A program made the translations under genes and the position numbers. The notes under the pieces are model-generated. The model was given only the letters and a program-made list of their open reading frames with translations, had not been told where the DNA came from and made no database searches. This document shows, in pieces, positions 9,381-21,622 of a stretch of 64,000 bases of DNA. Numbering within the stretch: position 1 is the first letter of the stretch; every line of letters begins with the position of its first letter. The stretch is taken from assembly GCA_910589415.1 (NCBI GenBank), contig OU342636.1:3144437-3208436 (forward strand). The letters run 5' to 3'. The stretch is from Malachius bipustulatus. Lineage: Eukaryota; Arthropoda; Insecta; Coleoptera; Melyridae.

Positions 9381-11197
9381 TGCGACGCCTTCTTTACAAT
9401 TATACAAATTACTTATATGTATTACACCCGACGCACCTATACCTTCCTAGAGACCTCAGAGTTTACCGTATGATGGCCCACCAACTTAGTGGAGAAGGGT
9501 GTGGGGGGTGTACCAAACCCAAAAGTTTACAAATGAATCCGTTTGAGGCGCCACATTGTTTTACATCACACGGCAACTAATATAAAGGTTTTTGGTTCGT
9601 GGTTTTGGTCAAACAATGAAATACCATAACCTATAATAAATCAAGATCTCCAACCAGCTTCCTCTGGATCATGGGGTCGGATGTCAGCAACACACAGACT
9701 ACACAACACAAAACCAAGCCAGACATAGACACAACATCAATAATACTCCTAGTAGAACGGTATAATTACATTTAATGGTACAAAAATAATATAAGGTGAT
9801 AGTAACAAAAAAAAATAAGATCAGTAATGATAAGAAGTCAGGAAGCAGTCATAAAATAAACAATACCTGTCCTAGCTCAAGCACTATAAAGTTATAATTT
9901 CATTTACTTATTTACTATTTAATTTACCAACTAATTTACTATTATTTATTTTTTTTTTTTCATGTATGTACTCGTTGTTATTCAATTCATTTTAATTCAA
10001 TTATTTACTGGTACGATAGATTCGCTAAGTGCACTTCGCGCAACCTGCACAATGGTAAAATACATTCGTAAAACAAAAGTACATCTATTATACCTATGCG
10101 GATGATTATTCATTAATTCATTCAAGAGAATTGTATTAGGACGGTCTTTATTATTTATTCCCTGACTAGGTCAGCTCCTACAATTTCCTTGACCGCTTCT
10201 GACACTAAATTTGACACCAAAATATAATACAATAAGAATCAATAACAAAAAAAAACAATAATAACCGACAGGCGGCAAGAAATAATCACTAGGTAGTTCA
10301 GATAACGAATGTTCCGCGATATCTCTCTGGACGTGAAAATGGTCTTATGCAGACTATCGAAATAGTAAATTAGGAAAGGTACTCATCACTATCCTGGAGC
10401 AGGAACATCCACTTGAAGAAGAACCTCGGACCAGCCCTTTCGCCCAGTAGGCGAAGCTCGCTCTATCACAGGAAGTCACACGGACGCTCACGTTTCTTAG
10501 TCCTAGACCAATGGAACTCAATCGCTTCTTACAGCAATTCTATTGCCTTCCTGCACTTTTTCGCCCTCCGAACAAACCCTAAGTCAAAAAAAAAAGAATT
10601 GATTCCAAAGTATGTACCTAATTGATAATACGAGCTGATAAACCACCACAAAAAAAACCAATAACTGAAGAACCAGAAAAACATTCGAATTACTTCATTA
10701 TTAAATTGGAGGAATGATCATAATATGATGACAATAATAAGTTTGGAGACTTACCCTAAGTAAGACAGTTTAGGGGCACCCAGTAGAATAATGATGGTAA
10801 TAGGCAGTAAATAGAAAATAGTAGTCTCCTGGAGACGCCGAAAAGAATCCCACTTCTAGCGGTGATGTTTTAGTCGCCGATGACATCCAACCATCAAATA
10901 AACGACTTCAACACAATGATTTTCCAACAATTATCCCGGTTAAAACACACACAATCCGGAAGTTATCGTAAACTGGACTATTGGAAAATTGCAATCGAAC
11001 GCCTCTTTTCTCGACTTATTCTCTTCTATCCAATCTGCCGGCCTCGCCTCGCAGTTCCGACCGTTCGAGCGCTGATAAAAAAAAACCTTATCGACGAACG
11101 TTGAATCCCGTCGATATGACTGACTGAATTTATGAGAAATATAATATTTTAATAATAAAACTCGGAATTAAGTAAAATAAAAATTTGGACCGTTACA
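9381..11197. mobile_element. 1.8-kb solo-LTR-like insertion in G2 RT
   Basis: The 1817-bp segment starts TG (TGCGACG) and ends CA (CGTTACA) and is flanked by the 4-bp direct repeat ATCT (9377-9380 and 11198-11201). Taking it out with one ATCT leaves the RT reading frame uninterrupted across the join. The TG...CA ends and the 4-bp duplication fit a solo LTR of a Gypsy element with very long LTRs, or a short non-autonomous LTR element. I see no internal repeated LTR pair and no coding frame of note. AATAAA-like strings lie near the right end. Confidence 0.75.
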
Positions 11198-13409
11198 ATC
11201 TTTTTAAGGCTTACCTACATTTTCAAGTTGACGAACAAAGCAGCGCCATTCAAACAATGTCCACACATAGGGGCACTTACAGGATGAATCGCCTCAGTTT
11301 TGGCATCAAAACTGCCCCATCTGAGTTCAATCGTATCATGTCACAAATTCTTCAGGGCTTACCGAAATGTGCTGCATACTTCGATGACCTGATAATTCAT
11401 GGCTCAACCCTGAATGAATGTGCTCACAACTTACGTCTCTGTCTCAAGCGTCTTTCACAGTATGACTTACATGTAAACAAGTCTAAGTGTGTTTTCTTTT
11501 CAACACAAATTGAATATCTCGGACATATTATTCGTGAGAACCAAATTCTGAAATCTCAGGATAAAGTTCAAGCTGTAATGGAGATGCCTCGTCCGGGAAA
11601 TGTTGATGCTTTGCGCCGTTATTTAGGAATGATAACGTACTATTCCCGTTTCATCCCTAATTATTCAACCAGAACATATCCCCTTCGAAAATTACTCTGT
11701 ACTGGTCAAACTTTCAAGTGGTCGCAAGCATGCGAGGCTGCGTTTCAAGATTTAAAAGGTGAAATGTGCAGCGACCGTGTTTTGGTCCCCTATAATCCAG
11801 AGCTTCCATTGGTTCTTACAACGGATGCTAGTCTTGTTGGAGTTGCCGCAGTCCTTAGCCATGTGATTGATGGAGACGAAAAACCTGTCGCGTATGTCTC
11901 ACGTTCACTGACCAAAGCTGAAATGAACTACAGTCAACTTGTGATCGCGAAGCACTTGCCATCGTATTCTTTGTCTCTCGATTCTACAATTATCTCTATG
12001 GTAGAAAGTTTTTACTTGTCACTGATAATGAGCCACTGTCTCGCATTTTCGGCCAAAACCGAGCTCTTCCACAGATGACATCAGCTCGCCTACTACGTTA
12101 TGCCTGTTTCCTCACTGGTTTCAATTACACTGTAAGACATAAGAAGGGAAAGGATAACGAGAATGTAGATTGCCTCTCGCGTGCCCCAGTGTATTCAATG
12201 CCGAAAACTACTGATTTCGAAATCAACGCAGAGGTAAATGAAATTCATACTGAAGTGATCTTCCAAATTTCAAGTATTCAAGTCACAGCCAATACTGTCG
12301 CCAAGGAAACTATTAAGGATCCTGAATTGCAGAAGCTTTTGGAAGATATTAAATCAAATCCGCTCGATTCTCCTTACACAGTCTCTGATGAAATTCTTTT
12401 TCGAATGGATCGAGTTGTGATACCTCGTGGTCTGCGTCCTGCGGTGCTTGCTGAACTTCACTCCACCCACGTTGGTATTACTAAGATGAAGCAGCTGGCA
12501 AGAAGATTTGTCTACTGGAAGGGATTGGACCACGACATCGAACACTTAGTACGTAGTTGTCAAGACTGTGCCTCTCTTCGTCGGAATCCTACCAAGGTTG
12601 AAGTACATCCATGGGAGGAACCTGATGCCAACTGGGATCGCATACATATAGATTATGCCGGCTCAATTGATGGATATTACTTGCTCATATGTATGGATGC
12701 CAAGTCGAAATGGCCCGAAATTCGAATACTCGAAAAAGCACCTACAACTTCTTCAACGATCGAGCTTTTACAGGATATTTTTGCTTTCCATGGTTATCCA
12801 AAACTGATCGTGTCCGACAATGCTACAACTTTCACAAGTACTGAATTTCAAAATATTTGCTCAGCTCATGGAATATTACAACGCTTGATTGCCCCTGGAC
12901 ATCCAGCTACAAACGGTCTGGCTGAACGTAATGTTCAGACATTCAAGAACAGACTCAAAGCTGTAGCCAAGGAAGGTGGTACTTTTAAAGAGAAAGTTCG
13001 AAGAGTGGTTTTTCGCTGTCGTGCCACACCACTATTATGTGGATTGTCTCCTTCAGAATTATACCTGAATCGTAGAATGCGAATTCAGCTTGACGCAATC
13101 TTTCCATCGTTGTCCCAGCACCCTGCTGTTGCTCCTACACCTAGACCTGTACGTTCTCTGTCCAAGAGAGAGAGAGTTCAAGTGCGCACACACCAGAATA
13201 ACCGTGACATATGGCTTTTTGGTGTCATCTTGAAAAGACTAGGAACTCGACACTACCTTGTGCAGCTAGACAATGGGCGTATATTCAAGCGACATATCAA
13301 TCAACTGGTTTCCACACGAGTTCATAAGGAAAAGGCTCATATTCAAACAGAGAACCAGAGTTCGTCCCAACAACGCCATGTCACATTTAACGTTCCAGAA
13401 CTGCCTTGA
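11198..13409 (+). pseudogene. G2 RT, RNase H and integrase
   Basis: The frame resumes with FKAYLHFQVDE and continues through the RT palm (SFGIKTAPSEF, AAYFDDLII), thumb (EYLGHII) and RNase H (LTTDASLVG). Near 11942 an apparent 2-bp insertion shifts the frame. The reading then continues in the second frame through the RNase H end, linker (NVDCLSRAP), integrase HHCC (ELHSTHVGI, CQDCASL) and the DD35E core (HIDYAGS, VSDNATTF, ATNGLAERN), to a stop at 13409. In YFDD the usual Y/F-x-D-D is present, so catalysis was intact before the frameshift and insertion. Confidence 0.9.
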
Positions 13410-13694
13410 CCCGATGTTAATCCACATAGTATTGAGAGGGTTCATTTACCTGAAGTACAACATCCTGATATTCGACCCGAGGAACCAGTGTCTCATCCTC
13501 AACGTAACAGACGTCGACCTACCTATCTGGAAGATTATGAACTTGTGTCTTGTAGTGATGCCATGGCATAAACTATGATTATTTTTTATTTTACGAAGGA
13601 CAATCTTTTCTATTTTGAACATTTTTTCGATGCTGTAATGTAATTTATCGATACTATAATGTAATGCATTTTTTCCTGTGGGTGAGGGGAGAAT
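13410..13694 (+). other. G2 3' leader and polypurine tract
   Basis: A short non-coding stretch after the integrase stop ends in the purine-rich GGTGAGGGGAGAAT immediately before the LTR at 13695. It is placed and composed as expected for the plus-strand primer of reverse transcription. Confidence 0.7.
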
Positions 13695-13978
13695 TGTTAT
13701 ATCTTTTATGTCATACTCTGGTACAGTAGTAACTGCCACACGACTGCATCATGATGGTGCCTTATCCACTGCCACAACCTGTGTCATGTCATGACATATC
13801 ATAATTGATTAATCATGGCATCATGGCGGTCACTAGTATAGTATTACGACTAATATTAATACATAATTCATTCTGCCACCTAATGAAATCTATTATACTT
13901 CTCTATGGTTAATAAGAAATAAACCCCTTCAGTTTTCAAGTCTTTGAGTATCACTATACCTACATTTACGATACAACA
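13695..13978 (+). repeat. 3' LTR of G2
   Basis: It begins TGTTATATC and ends GATACAACA, an 8-of-9 terminal inverted repeat over 284 bp. A polyadenylation signal AATAAA lies near 13917, about 60 bp before the end, as expected for the R region. No second copy is present in the window because the 5' end is truncated, so the boundaries rest on the inverted termini and the polypurine tract. Confidence 0.75.
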
Positions 13979-14837
13979 CTCACCTAAGTAATAAAGTAAA
14001 AAACATGAATAACTAACAGTTCCAAATAAGGAGAGGGGCCTGGGCAGAGTCATTGACAATTTTAAACTTAACGGTACGTATAGTTTTCCTTATTGTTTAT
14101 TTCTTAGTTGATTTGACACTCGAGATCGCCACGGTGTATGCCAGTGGTCAGATCCGGATCCACGACTTCCTTTCAAATCAAAAACTTTAGTTTCCGCGCG
14201 GCTAAAATAAATTGACTAGTTAACAGGTGAGTCGTAACCTGTTACATTGCCGACAGGTGTGGGGGACGTCCCTCACTGTTACAACATATTTTGTTGGTAG
14301 GGGCTTCTACTTGTAGATTATGTATGATCGCAACGGTTCTTTCTTGCAGTAGCTGAATATACCAATGAAATGTTAAGGTACCTACCTTCAATGAAAATAA
14401 TAGGTTCTAAAATATGAGTGTTGACCATTACAGCCCACACATTCACTTTCTGTGGATACTGCGTCCTAGTGACATAAGGTACCGGCGCAAATTTTCACTT
14501 CACATAAAGAAGACACACTGGATGGTGCTTACCATGTGTACATTTTAATTTTCTCATCAGCTGTATACAATTTTGATGAATTAAGTAATTACCTATGCTA
14601 GTTTGTAACTGACGACAAGTTTTACTCATAAACGTCAAATTAATAATTTAATCTGAAGTGAGGGGTTATTTGCAAAAGCATTAACGACCTTGCCTGGCAA
14701 CGGATCGATTTCCATAGCAATACTTCACAAGCCCATCTTCTATGTTCCGTCTTAAAAAACTCTTACTGTATAATATTATAAACAAAAAACTTACTGATGC
14801 TGTACTTATACTTATCATGAGTTTTATTTTAACCCAT
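13979..14837. other. non-coding stretch, nothing assigned
   Basis: No gene is recognised. A small perfect stem-loop (AACAGGT ... ACCTGTT, 14221-14242) and the nearby purine/GC-rich GACAGGTGTGGGGGACG may be remnants of another repeat. Confidence 0.4.
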
Positions 14838-17041
14838 CAGGACCGGTAAAATAAACAGCTCGTAAACAGACCGGGGAAATCTATTTTTATTTTTTTTTCA
14901 GTCGATGGAGTCGGACCTTCCCTGTCTTTTGACATGTGTCTTAGGTTGGGTCGGGGTGAGGGGGAGGGGGGGCACGCTTTTAAAATTTACCGAAAATGAA
15001 TTTTATCGGAAAAACGGGTATATCTGAGCCGGATTTGATCTGACAAAAAAATTATGGTATCGAAAATTTAAGAGCTTGACTAAACACGGAAGTTCGTTCC
15101 GACCTGAACCCTTTAGCTCAACTGGTTCGCGAAATATTGCGATATTAAGGGTGCAAAAATGAATAAAAATTACTGACTTTTGCTCGGCAGGTGGTGGAGT
15201 TAGGGCGTCAATTTTTTGCGAGAGGAAGGGTGCCACCGAGTACTTTGACGGGCCGGAGGAAGGGGGTGGTGGGCCAATTAGGAGGGGGGATATGGGGGTG
15301 AGAAGAAAAATACGGAAACGCTCGTAAAAAGTTTATTTATTCACCTACAGAGACAAGGCACCGCTCATTTTATTCGTTTTTTTATCTACTACCCGGTAGT
15401 CATGGCAAAAATATTTAATTTTCGAATTTCGAAAAAAAAATTATTTTCGCAAATGCGCGCTTGGCGCGCAATTAAAAAAAGAGTCATTTTTTTTCTCGCG
15501 ATTTTGGGGGTGAAAGAAGGGGGTGGGAAAAAATTTTTCACCACTGAACGGCGTTTTTTTATCTTTAATTTGAGCCCCATTTGAACCCGATCCGACCATA
15601 AATAAGAGCACAACGAACCGGCAAAGTCTAGAGAAAGTTGGAAAACACTCTTTCATCCATTCTCGAAATAATTTTCTTACCTGAAGCAGCCATGTGCTGC
15701 ACTCGCTTGACCATGAATAGATCGAGATGCAGTCTTTTGTGTAGCACCTCTTTCTATTGTGTACCTGTCTATTGTTTTCGTGAACCCGGCGCGTCATCCC
15801 GGGAAAACAATAGAAGGCTATCAAGATAAGAGAGCGCGACTGAGAATGAAAAACAAGGCCAACAACGGCCCAAATGTAAGAAAAATCGACCCGCCAGCAG
15901 ATGAAAAAACAGTAACTCGATGTGTTTTTTCATTCCCGATCGTTCAGCGATCAAAAGCAAGCAAGAATTTTCAAAATCGATCCATAATTGAGCGAGGTAC
16001 GAGCGAACAGGCATTCGAAAATAAATTCCGAGCGCACGTTCCCGGCCGATCGTGACTGCCCGGAGTATAGACAAGCGGAAAGCGTAAGCTCCGCCCACGG
16101 CTGCTCGGGTATCTTTCTCGCCCGGTTTAAAGAGAGATCTTCATGTATATAACTCGCGCGCGCGGACAAGATACACACGAAAAAAATCAAATAGATAAAT
16201 AAATGTTTTCTCTTTCCAATGAGCCTAACAAGAACCCCCCACCCCTCTCCGTTCGCCCGCAATAAAGCCTAGACTTTGCCGGTTCGTTGTGCCCTTAAAG
16301 GTCGGATCGGGTTCAAGTGGGGCTCAAATTAAAGATAAAAAAATGCCGTTCAGTGGTGAAAAAAATTTTCCCCACCCCCTTCCTTCACCCCCAAAATCGC
16401 GAGAAAAAAAATGACTCTTTTTTTAATTGCGCGCATTTGCGAAAATAATTTTTTTTTCGAAATTCGAAAATTAAATATTTTTGCCATGACTACCGGGTAG
16501 TAGATAAAAAAACGAAGAAAATGAGCGGTGCCTGGTCTCTGTAGGTCAATAAATAAACTTTTTACGAGCGTTTCCGTATTTTTCTTCTCACCCCAATATC
16601 TCCCCTCCTAATTGGCCCACCACCCCCTTCCTCCGACCCGTCAAAGTACTCGGTGGCACCCTTCCTCTCGCAAAAAGTTGACGCCCTAACTCCACCACCT
16701 GCCGAGCAAAAGTCAGTAATTTTTATTCATTTTTGCACCCTTAATATCGCAATATTTCGCGAACCAGTGGAGCTAAAGGGTTCAGGTCGGAACGAACTTC
16801 CGTGTTTAGTCAAGCTCTTAAATTTTCGATACCATAATTTTTTTGTCAGATCAAATCCGGCTCAGATATACCCGTTTTTCCGATAAAATTCATTTTCGGT
16901 AAATTTTAAAAGCGTGCCCCCCCTCCCCCTCACCCCGACCCAACCTAAGACACATGTCAAAAGACAGGGAAGGTCCGAGTCCATCGACTGAAAAAAAATA
17001 AAAATAGATTTCCCCGGTCTGTTTACGAAATATCGGTCCTG
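14838..17041. mobile_element. 2.2-kb foldback element
   Basis: Two long inverted arms (about 14838-15631 and 16269-17041, roughly 790 and 770 bp with small gaps) flank a 637-bp spacer (15632-16268). The outermost shared bases are CAGGACCG on the left and CGGTCCTG on the right. The arms carry G- and C-rich blocks (about 14955-14975 and 16915-16935) and are highly similar. Mirror-image 77-codon open frames arise in both arms only because of the symmetry. I found no clear target duplication. No transposase is encoded, so this is a non-autonomous DNA-type foldback of unknown superfamily. Confidence 0.85.
15632..16268. other. Spacer of the foldback element
   Basis: This spacer is richer in GC than its surroundings. 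It contains a hairpin (CTATTGTTTTC ... GAAAACAATAG, near 15770-15815) and a TATATAA box at about 16145 followed by an alternating CG run. No product is recognised. It could be captured host sequence. Confidence 0.4.
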
Positions 17042-17380
17042 CTGTGTTATTTTGTAATATTTAATATTTTTTTGACACTCTTTTTTCTCGCCAAGCTTTC
17101 GAATTTTTTATTTAATTCTTCATCAGGGCTATCTATAATGATTAACAATATTGAAAATTAGCAAAAAGGTGTTATTATGATACAAATTTTATACTCACGA
17201 AGTTGAGGAGATTAAATTCTAAGTTGTTTAAAATTGCTCATGGGACTTGGGACTTGTTATACATTCAACAAGGACTATAATTTAGGCCAAAAAGATAAAA
17301 AAAATCTATAAGTTTTTTCTAATATTACACTAAAAATGATTGACATAAAAATAATAATTAAAAAAAATTGAATAAGATGA
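17042..17380. other. probable 3' flank of the Penelope-like element
   Basis: The complement of 17090-17135 reads as a GATGAAGAA-type tail ending in CGAAAGCTTGG, a form often found near Penelope 3' ends. It probably belongs to the element at 18370-20290, separated from it by the palindromic MITE at 17381-18227. It has no open gene. Confidence 0.35.
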
Positions 17381-18227
17381 TATACAGGCTGTCCCAGCTT
17401 ATTCGAAGCGGTCTCTGTAGGCCAAACGAAGGATTTTTTCCAAAAAATTTTTGCAAATTTAAGTACAGAATCACAATGGCCATAATTTAAAACTATTTTG
17501 GAGTATACAGGCTGTCCCATATGACAGTGGCATATCCAAGTTATGTTTTTTTAAATGGAAATCTCCTATGTTATCGCATTTTTAGATTGTCTGAGAAGAG
17601 TAAATAAGATTGGCTTTTACAGTTGGTGTTTAAATTCAGAAGTTTTTGAGTTATAAACAAGTGAAAATCGTAATTTTTCAAGTTCAAGGCCCTGTACAAC
17701 GAAAACGGCTGAAGATATAGAAAAACGGCTTACATGTCCCTATTTTAACTTTTCATGTACTATCCTATAATGTAGAGTAGATGAAATGTTCATACAGGGT
17801 GATAAAAAATTTGAAAAATTCTGAGATTTCTCCACGCGTCACCAAATAAAAAAATCAAAGAAAGTACAAATGTTTCTATACCATAGGATAGTACATAAAC
17901 AGTTAAAATAGGGACATGTAAGCCGTTTTTCTCTATCTTCAGCCGTTTTCGTTATACAGGGCCTTGAACTTGAAAAATGACGATTTTTACTTGTTTATAA
18001 CTCAAAAACTTCTGAATTTAAACACCAACTGTGAAAGCCAATCTTATTTTCTCTTCTCAGACATTCTAAAATTGCAATAACATAGGAGCATTCCATTTAA
18101 AAAAACATAACTTTGATATGCCACTGTCATATGGGACACTCTGTATACTCCAAAAAAAATTTAAATTATGGCCATTGTGATTCTGTACTTGAATTTTCGC
18201 TTCGAATAAGCTGGGACAGCCTGTATA
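17381..18227. mobile_element. palindromic MITE, TATACAGGCTGTCCC family
   Basis: An 847-bp element that is inverted almost from end to end. It begins TATACAGGCTGTCCCAGC and ends with the complement. Each arm contains a second inner TACAGG-type copy (about 17503 and 17795), as if one copy lies within another. The centre is near 17810. It has no coding capacity, and TA at the ends is a probable target duplication. Several related ends occur elsewhere in the window. Confidence 0.85.
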
Positions 18228-18369
18228 ATTTTTTTGTTTTTTGACGACTTCATCACTATGTAGGTTTTGTATTGTTAGTCAAACATTATTGTAATTATTA
18301 TGTAAGAAAAAATCTCGGAAGAATTAAAATCTCTTATTTAAATCAATTTAATTATGCTTGGTTGTTATC

Positions 18370-20290
18370 TTTATCAATTTTTACTAAAAAAGTGTAAATG
18401 CTGCTTAGATTTTCCACGTTTTTCATAGAGTTCATAGCATTTGAGTTTTGTTGGATTCTGATCATTTCTATAAAAGTTGTTTTAAAGGTGTTAGATTCTA
18501 TGTCCAAAATTGATGTACCATCATAATTCATTTATATGTTTAGCTAGAGCACAAGTGCCTGTATTACGTTTTCATCACTTTTATGGGATGTAATACGGGC
18601 TTTCAAGGTTCTTGAGGTTTGTCCTATACAGGGTGATCCCGAAATGGCGGACACGGAATACAGGGTGTTGTAGAGGATGTTCAGAAAGACTGTAAATTTT
18701 AAACAAAAATTGTTTCCTCGCCTTCGTTACCGAGATATAGGATGTCCTTTTTCTAAACTTGAAATAGAAATGGCAATCAAATTTAAACAACCTCCACTGG
18801 CAAAACACATGGTTTCACATAACTATTACGATAGTGTTTGCTTTTTATTATTTTTATTATCGGGAACGGAATTACAGGCATTCAAAGTTTACCTATTCCC
18901 TGTGTTCAACAAAATTTTTCAATGTGGCATCGTTGTTCGAATTCGAGATTTTGAATAATATTATCGCGACTATGTATCCGCGCAACGATTATTGTTTTAA
19001 GCTTTGTTGTGTTTCCATTTCATATGTTTCCATGGTAACATCTATCTGGGTATTGTAGACCTACACATTATTTTTTTGCCTGAAGAAAGGGTATCCAGTG
19101 CAGTGTTGTGAATTTATTTTCTACAAAAGTGGTCATATCTTCTCAAGGGAGCCATACTGGAGGAAACAGTAAATAAAACTTAGAATCTTTAATCCACAAT
19201 AGATGCTGTGGTGCTGTCCGTGTCCGCCATTTCGGGATCAGCCTGTATAACATATAGGTCACAGTTAGCACAAGGAATGCAATATACAACATTTGATTGT
19301 TGCATTGTTGGTGTTGTATCTTTGAGTTTAGAGAAAAGTTTTTTTGAAAAAAGAGGTTTAATATAAGGAAGGGAAAAAATATCTTGTAATAATAGGAGTT
19401 ATATGTTGGTTATTTAAGTTATTTTGGTTATTAATAATTGTAAATGGTGTAGAGAAAATAAGTTTATTCAACAAATTTTTTGGATAGGAATTAAGTCTTA
19501 AAATTTCACAGAATTTTTTGAGATTCATCTGTTTTAAGGACTCATGTGTAATTTCTAAGATTTTATTTTTTATATTAATTATCAAATTTATTTTGCATTT
19601 ATAAGGGTGATATGAATAATAATTTATGTATCTACCTGAATAGGTTGGTTTAGTGTACCATTCAGTTATTAAATTGGTATCTTTTCTAATAACTCTAGTA
19701 TCTAGAAATGGTACAGATAAATTATTTTCTTCTTCAACTGTGAATTGAATTTTACGGTGATAGCTATTAAATATCCTTAAAGTTTCTCGTACTAAATTCA
19801 TTGGAACTGAACAATTTATATCATCATCAATGTATTTTTTACAAAAAGGAAAGTGAAATGGAAGTTTATCAACACACCAATCTAGAAGATCTATATCGAG
19901 AAAGTATTGGAGAGATTATCGCTCCCATTGGTATACCAGTAATTTGTTTATAATAAGTGTTATTATAAGAAAAATACGTAGAATCAAAAATAAATTTAAT
20001 AATTTAAAAAAAAATTTGTTTTGTAAGGTTACAATTTCCTTTTATATTGTCCCATCTTTTTTCTTCAATACTTTTTGTTATTAAGTCTAATGGTATGTTA
20101 GTGAAAAGTGATACAACGTCTAGGCTAATGATAACATTAATTAAAAGGAATGGTAATCTGGTTAATGTATTTAGCAAACTCGATAGAATTTTTTGTATAA
20201 TAGTTATTGTCAGTGTTATAAGAAGAAGTTAAGATATCCGAAAGATATTTAGATGTATAGCTGGTTACTCGGGGTGGAATAATTGAACGT
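18370..20290 (-). pseudogene. Penelope-like element, RT and GIY-YIG endonuclease
   Basis: The minus strand encodes a decayed Penelope-like retroelement. RT blocks are ISLDVVSLFTNIP near 20120 and ITGIPMGAIISP near 19935. Then comes the intact stretch 19358-19801, with the Penelope signature LPFLD-type segment, WYTKPTYSGRYIN and YHPYKCK. The C-terminal GIY-YIG endonuclease begins with VVYCIPCANCD near 19290. It is interrupted at 19249 by a MITE and resumes at about 18624 with the GQTSRTLKAR block. Stops and frameshifts (for example near 19870 and 18560) make it non-functional. Confidence 0.85.
18625..19249. mobile_element. MITE with TATACAGGGTGATC ends, in the Penelope endonuclease
   Basis: A 625-bp insert with terminal inverted repeats beginning TATACAGGGTGATCCCG on the left and the near-complement on the right (one base differs within CAGCCTG). 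The inverted match extends about 30 bp inward to the CGGACACGG block. TA or TATA appears at both edges. It splits the GIY-YIG domain of the Penelope-like element. It has no transposase. Confidence 0.85.
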
Positions 20291-21387
20291 TATAAATGCT
20301 TGATTTACATGTCTTCGTTTCGTAATACACACAGCTAGGTTTTTTTTATCATATTCGTTCCTAGCAAGGGTTTCTGGAATTAAAATTTAATAAGAAAATA
20401 CTTACCAATCAACGGAAGAAACGCAAACGTCACAAAATTTACTTATTTGAATATAATGTCTTTTCTGAAGGAAAGGTAATTATTTTTAGTAAAATAAAGT
20501 GGACACTTCAGAGTAATACAATTTTATCATTGAATGTTTTAATGGATGTTTCAATCAATTCATAAACTCTTATAATCAGCCGTAAGACTTATAGGTACAG
20601 TTTTTTCAATAGAACAATGTCTTATCTGCACGTGTTCAGTATTTATGTTTAAAAATGAATTAAATCAATTTACACAGCTTTAAAAAATTGTCTACTTTTG
20701 ATCACATTTGAATAAATTTGTTCTTAGCTGGATTATGAAGTAAACATAATTACCTTCTGAATTTTACTTATAAATTTTTCAACACCTGTGTAAACTACCG
20801 ATTCTATTATATGCTATTCCTAACCCTCATAGGTAAACGGTTGATAACATATACTTAGGCATCAACTCACCATGCTCTGTAATTTTAAATTAAAGTAACT
20901 CTCACGATATTTTATCTCGCCACCATGAAAATAAAATCAAAGGAGATTCAAAATCAATAATGGCGGAAACTAGATCGAGCAGAGCTTTGCAAATGAAGAA
21001 CAATATATGTGAATAAGAACAACTGCTATGATATGAAGACATAGTTCGGATTAATCTGTATTCCGTAAAATTGCTTTGCTTGATTGCATTAAAAAAATGT
21101 AAATGTATCTTGTGTACTTTGAATTTGTACCCTAAGTTTCTGTTAGTTTTATTAAATTTATTGAAAATCAGTTTATATTTTGGAGAAATAAATATGTACA
21201 ATACAGTTAAAAGTGACAAAAATTTTTTGAGGCAGTTATTCATAACAAATCCACAGATCCACAAATTAATTCCAAATAGTAAATCATAATAATAGGTGAT
21301 GCATGAAAATTTATAAGATAATGAAACAAAATTAAAATTAATGAATACGTTTTCAGCTATAAAATTATACAGCCGAACCGGACACCC
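20291..21387. other. SamDC 3' flank and probable 3' UTR
   Basis: AT-rich non-coding DNA. The part directly below 21388 should be the 3' UTR of SamDC on the minus strand. The complement of the TTTATT strings near 21149-21162 gives AATAAA polyadenylation signals about 230 bp past the stop codon. Nothing else is recognised. Confidence 0.45.
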
Positions 21388-21525
21388 TCAGCTTGGAAAT
21401 TTACAGTAGAAAGCATAGGTAAGATCGTAATTCTTGAAATGACATCGTTGCATGTCCCTTTGAAGCCATTCACCGATGCTGCTCAGATACAATAGTTCCT
21501 TAGAAGTGTCTTTGTTCCGAGATGC
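21388..21525 (-). CDS. SamDC: S-adenosylmethionine decarboxylase, terminal coding exon
   Basis: A 138-bp exon reads in phase 0 from a good acceptor (T-rich tract ending TTCAG, AG at 21526-21527) to a TGA at 21388. It gives 45 residues ending in YDLTYAFYCKFPS. This matches the end of animal AdoMetDC proteins, where a conserved aromatic Asn-Tyr-hydrophobic segment closes the chain, with the preceding EWLQRDMQRC as the basic helix. The enzyme makes decarboxylated AdoMet for spermidine and spermine synthesis in the cytosol. The exon joins in phase to the exon at 52750-52905. The assignment depends on that partner, since this exon alone is short and divergent. Confidence 0.75.
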   Translation of the reverse strand, partial: ASRNKDTSKELLYLSSIGEWLQRDMQRCHFKNYDLTYAFYCKFPS

Positions 21526-21622
21526 CTGAAAAAAATAATCAAATATTGTAGGAAGAAATATTTAGAACTTACGTGAGGTGAAAGTTAAATACGACATAAT
21601 AGTATTAATAATTCGACATGCG

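Larger units (their letters stand above)
8842..13978 (+). mobile_element. 5'-truncated Gypsy element G2 (mag-like pol)
   Basis: On the plus strand a Gypsy pol region runs from the end of the protease through RT, RNase H and integrase to a polypurine tract and one LTR (13695-13978). No 5' LTR or gag is present. The open frame begins abruptly at 8842 near the 5' end of the LINE, so the 5' half is lost. A 1.8-kb insertion (9381-11197) splits RT. The pol order and integrase style resemble mag-clade Gypsy elements; this clade call is an impression, not a search result. Confidence 0.88.

Noticed and set aside
13273..13578. 101-codon plus-strand frame at the G2 3' end
   Set aside because: It overlaps the integrase end in another frame and has no recognised motif; it is not env.
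15003..16886. A pair of identical 77-codon genes on opposite strands
   Set aside because: They are mirror copies caused by the foldback arms and match no known protein.
20902..21264. 120-codon minus-strand frame downstream of SamDC
   Set aside because: It has low-complexity composition and no domain, and probably lies in the 3' UTR or flank.
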